Shown here one piece after another: positions 5,635 to 6,519 of a stretch of DNA of 6,519 nucleotides (its first letter is position 1; the number at the start of each line of letters is the position of its first letter). The position numbers were made by a program, and so were the translations under genes. The notes beneath the pieces are model-generated. The model had not been told where the DNA came from. It ran no database searches and worked only from the letters and a program-made list of their open reading frames with translations. Source of the stretch: Lachnospiraceae bacterium (lineage in GTDB: Bacteria > Bacillota > Clostridia > Lachnospirales > Lachnospiraceae). The stretch is from assembly GCA_003535955.1 (NCBI GenBank), contig DPZM01000155.1:1-6519 (forward strand), written 5' to 3'.

Positions 5635-6151
5635 TATTACCGTACTCATATCGGAAGAGGATCTTGACAGGAAGATAAAGGAACTTGGCGAGCAGATAAG
5701 CAGGGATTATGAAGGGCAGCAGGTACACCTTATATGTGTGTTAAAGGGCGGTGCTTTCTTTATGTGCGAACTGGCCAAGAGGATAACCATACCGGTATCG
5801 ATCGACTTCATGTCGGTATCATCCTATGGGGATGCCTCGGTGTCAAGCGGTATAGTTAAGATCGTCAAGGACCTTGACAAGCCGATCGAGGGCAAAAACG
5901 TTATAGTTGTTGAGGATATAATAGATACGGGCAGGACCCTTTCCTACCTGCTTAAGGTTTTAAGTGACAGGAAACCCGAGTCGATCAGGTTGTGTACCAT
6001 GCTGGATAAACCCGACAGACGTGTTGTTGATGATGTAAATGTTGATTATTCGGGCTTTGAGATTCCCGATGAATTCGTTGTGGGCTACGGACTTGACTAT
6101 GCGGAGATGTACAGGAACCTTCCGTATATCGGCGTTCTGCACTTGGATTAA
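5624..6151 (+). CDS. hpt: Hypoxanthine (guanine) phosphoribosyltransferase
   Basis: Salvages hypoxanthine and guanine to IMP and GMP using PRPP in the cytoplasm. It has 175 residues, normal for bacterial Hpt (about 175-180). Visible family features are VLKGGAFFMCELAKRI (39-54), which holds the LKGG loop, SVSSYGDASVSSG (64-76), which forms the flexible loop, and VIVVEDIIDTGRTLSYLL (93-110), the PRPP-binding motif with the acidic pair Glu97-Asp98. Near the C-terminus are LDKPDRR (127-133) and DEFVVGYGLDYAEMYRNLPY (149-168), containing the purine-binding and Mg-binding residues. The first 11 bases overlap the end of tilS in another frame, implying translational coupling. tilS-hpt-ftsH is a highly conserved Firmicute order. 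In B. subtilis HprT and TilS have been linked to control of ftsH; nothing here shows that directly. Confidence 0.96.
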   Translation: MADNITVLISEEDLDRKIKELGEQISRDYEGQQVHLICVLKGGAFFMCELAKRITIPVSIDFMSVSSYGDASVSSGIVKIVKDLDKPIEGKNVIVVEDIIDTGRTLSYLLKVLSDRKPESIRLCTMLDKPDRRVVDDVNVDYSGFEIPDEFVVGYGLDYAEMYRNLPYIGVLHLD

Positions 6152-6173
6152 ATTTACATAAATATATATAATT

Positions 6174-6178
6174 GGAGG
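6174..6178 (+). promoter_or_regulatory. Ribosome binding site fixing the GTG start of ftsH
   Basis: GGAGG stands six bases before GTG 6185. No ATG upstream in this frame could serve, and the residues right after the GTG match the FtsH N-terminus. Confidence 0.8.
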
Positions 6179-6184
6179 AAACAG

Positions 6185-6519
6185 GTGGAAAAAAGAACAA
6201 GAGGGATAAGCTTCTATGTACTGATCTTTATCATGGCGATCGTACTTTACTTGATCTGGAGCCGGACCCTGACACAGAAAAGCGACTATATTTCTCGTTC
6301 TGACTTTGAAAAGATCGTTGATGAGAATAAGGACAACATAAAGGCCATAAGCATAGTACAGAATGCCGAGGTCCCCACAGGTATCGTGCAGGTGACCCTT
6401 GATAACGGTGAGATTAAGCAGGTGTACGTATCCGATGTAAATGAGGTTGAAGCGGAACTTCGGACCAAGTATCCCTGGTATACCATGGCGGATGTCAAGA
6501 GGGAGAACTGGTTCTTAAG
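6185..6519 (+). CDS. ftsH: ATP-dependent zinc metalloprotease FtsH, N-terminal fragment
   Basis: A GTG-initiated gene that runs off the window; 111 complete codons are visible. FtsH is a membrane-anchored hexameric AAA+ protease that degrades membrane and regulatory proteins. What can be seen is a short basic N-terminus (MEKRTRGIS), a membrane segment (about 9-25, FYVLIFIMAIVLYLIW) and the start of the small extracytoplasmic domain (YISRSDFEKIVDENKDNIKA, then VTLDNGEIKQVYVSDV at 70-85). This is the usual FtsH N-terminal layout. The ATPase and HEXXH protease domains lie beyond the window, so identification rests on this domain plus its position directly after hpt. It is 33 bases after hpt, with no terminator between, so it is probably cotranscribed with tilS and hpt. 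Confidence 0.88.
   Translation, partial: MEKRTRGISFYVLIFIMAIVLYLIWSRTLTQKSDYISRSDFEKIVDENKDNIKAISIVQNAEVPTGIVQVTLDNGEIKQVYVSDVNEVEAELRTKYPWYTMADVKRENWFL

Noticed and set aside
6143..6172. Promoter TTGGAT-N18-TATAAT for ftsH
   Set aside because: Initiation would fall near 6179, after the GGAGG ribosome binding site of ftsH, so it could not give a properly translated message.
1..6519. CRISPR array, insertion sequence, tRNA, prophage, defence or toxin-antitoxin genes
   Set aside because: No direct-repeat array, terminal inverted repeats, transposase, cloverleaf or matching protein motifs were seen; nearly all of the window is accounted for by recognised genes.

Overview
The window looks like a chromosomal segment from a low-to-moderate-GC Firmicute, most likely a Clostridia/Lachnospiraceae-type anaerobe. 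The reasons are the gene order hup-rqcP-divIC-tilS-hpt-ftsH (the Firmicute core cluster), Gram-positive Shine-Dalgarno sites (AAGGAG, GGAGG), SigA-type promoters, and a solute-binding protein with a C-terminus like those of Lachnospiraceae sugar ABC transporters. Genus-level assignment is not possible from the sequence alone. All genes lie on the + strand.

Region 1 (1-510): the 3' end of an ABC transporter solute-binding protein gene, followed by a compact junction. In this junction a good SigA-type promoter (391-419) runs directly into an 11-bp intrinsic terminator hairpin (421-450). Region 2 (511-1758): ugd, UDP-glucose 6-dehydrogenase, which makes UDP-glucuronate for surface polysaccharide. 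Region 3 (1784-3103): a gene with its own promoter for a YuxH-like protein, with a degenerate EAL domain followed by an HDOD domain. It is probably a signalling or scaffold protein rather than an active c-di-GMP phosphodiesterase.

Region 4 (3106-6519): the conserved housekeeping cluster. It holds hup (nucleoid protein HU), rqcP (S4-domain ribosome quality-control factor), divIC (septal membrane protein), tilS (tRNA-Ile lysidine synthetase), hpt (hypoxanthine phosphoribosyltransferase) and the 5' end of ftsH (membrane AAA+ protease). tilS and hpt overlap by 11 bases and ftsH follows after 33 bases, so these three look like one transcription unit. hup has a near-consensus promoter and divIC a perfect-consensus one. 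Intrinsic terminators after hup and after divIC divide the cluster and may act as attenuators for rqcP and tilS.

The most informative absence is that of yabP and yabQ (between rqcP and divIC) and spoIIE (between divIC and tilS). Sporulating Clostridia usually carry these sporulation genes at those positions, so their absence suggests an asporogenous lineage. I see no phage, transposon, CRISPR array, toxin-antitoxin or defence genes, tRNA or rRNA, and no clearly undescribed system. The points worth a second look are regulatory: the promoter/terminator overlap before ugd, the attenuator-like hairpins, and a possible CTG start for tilS.
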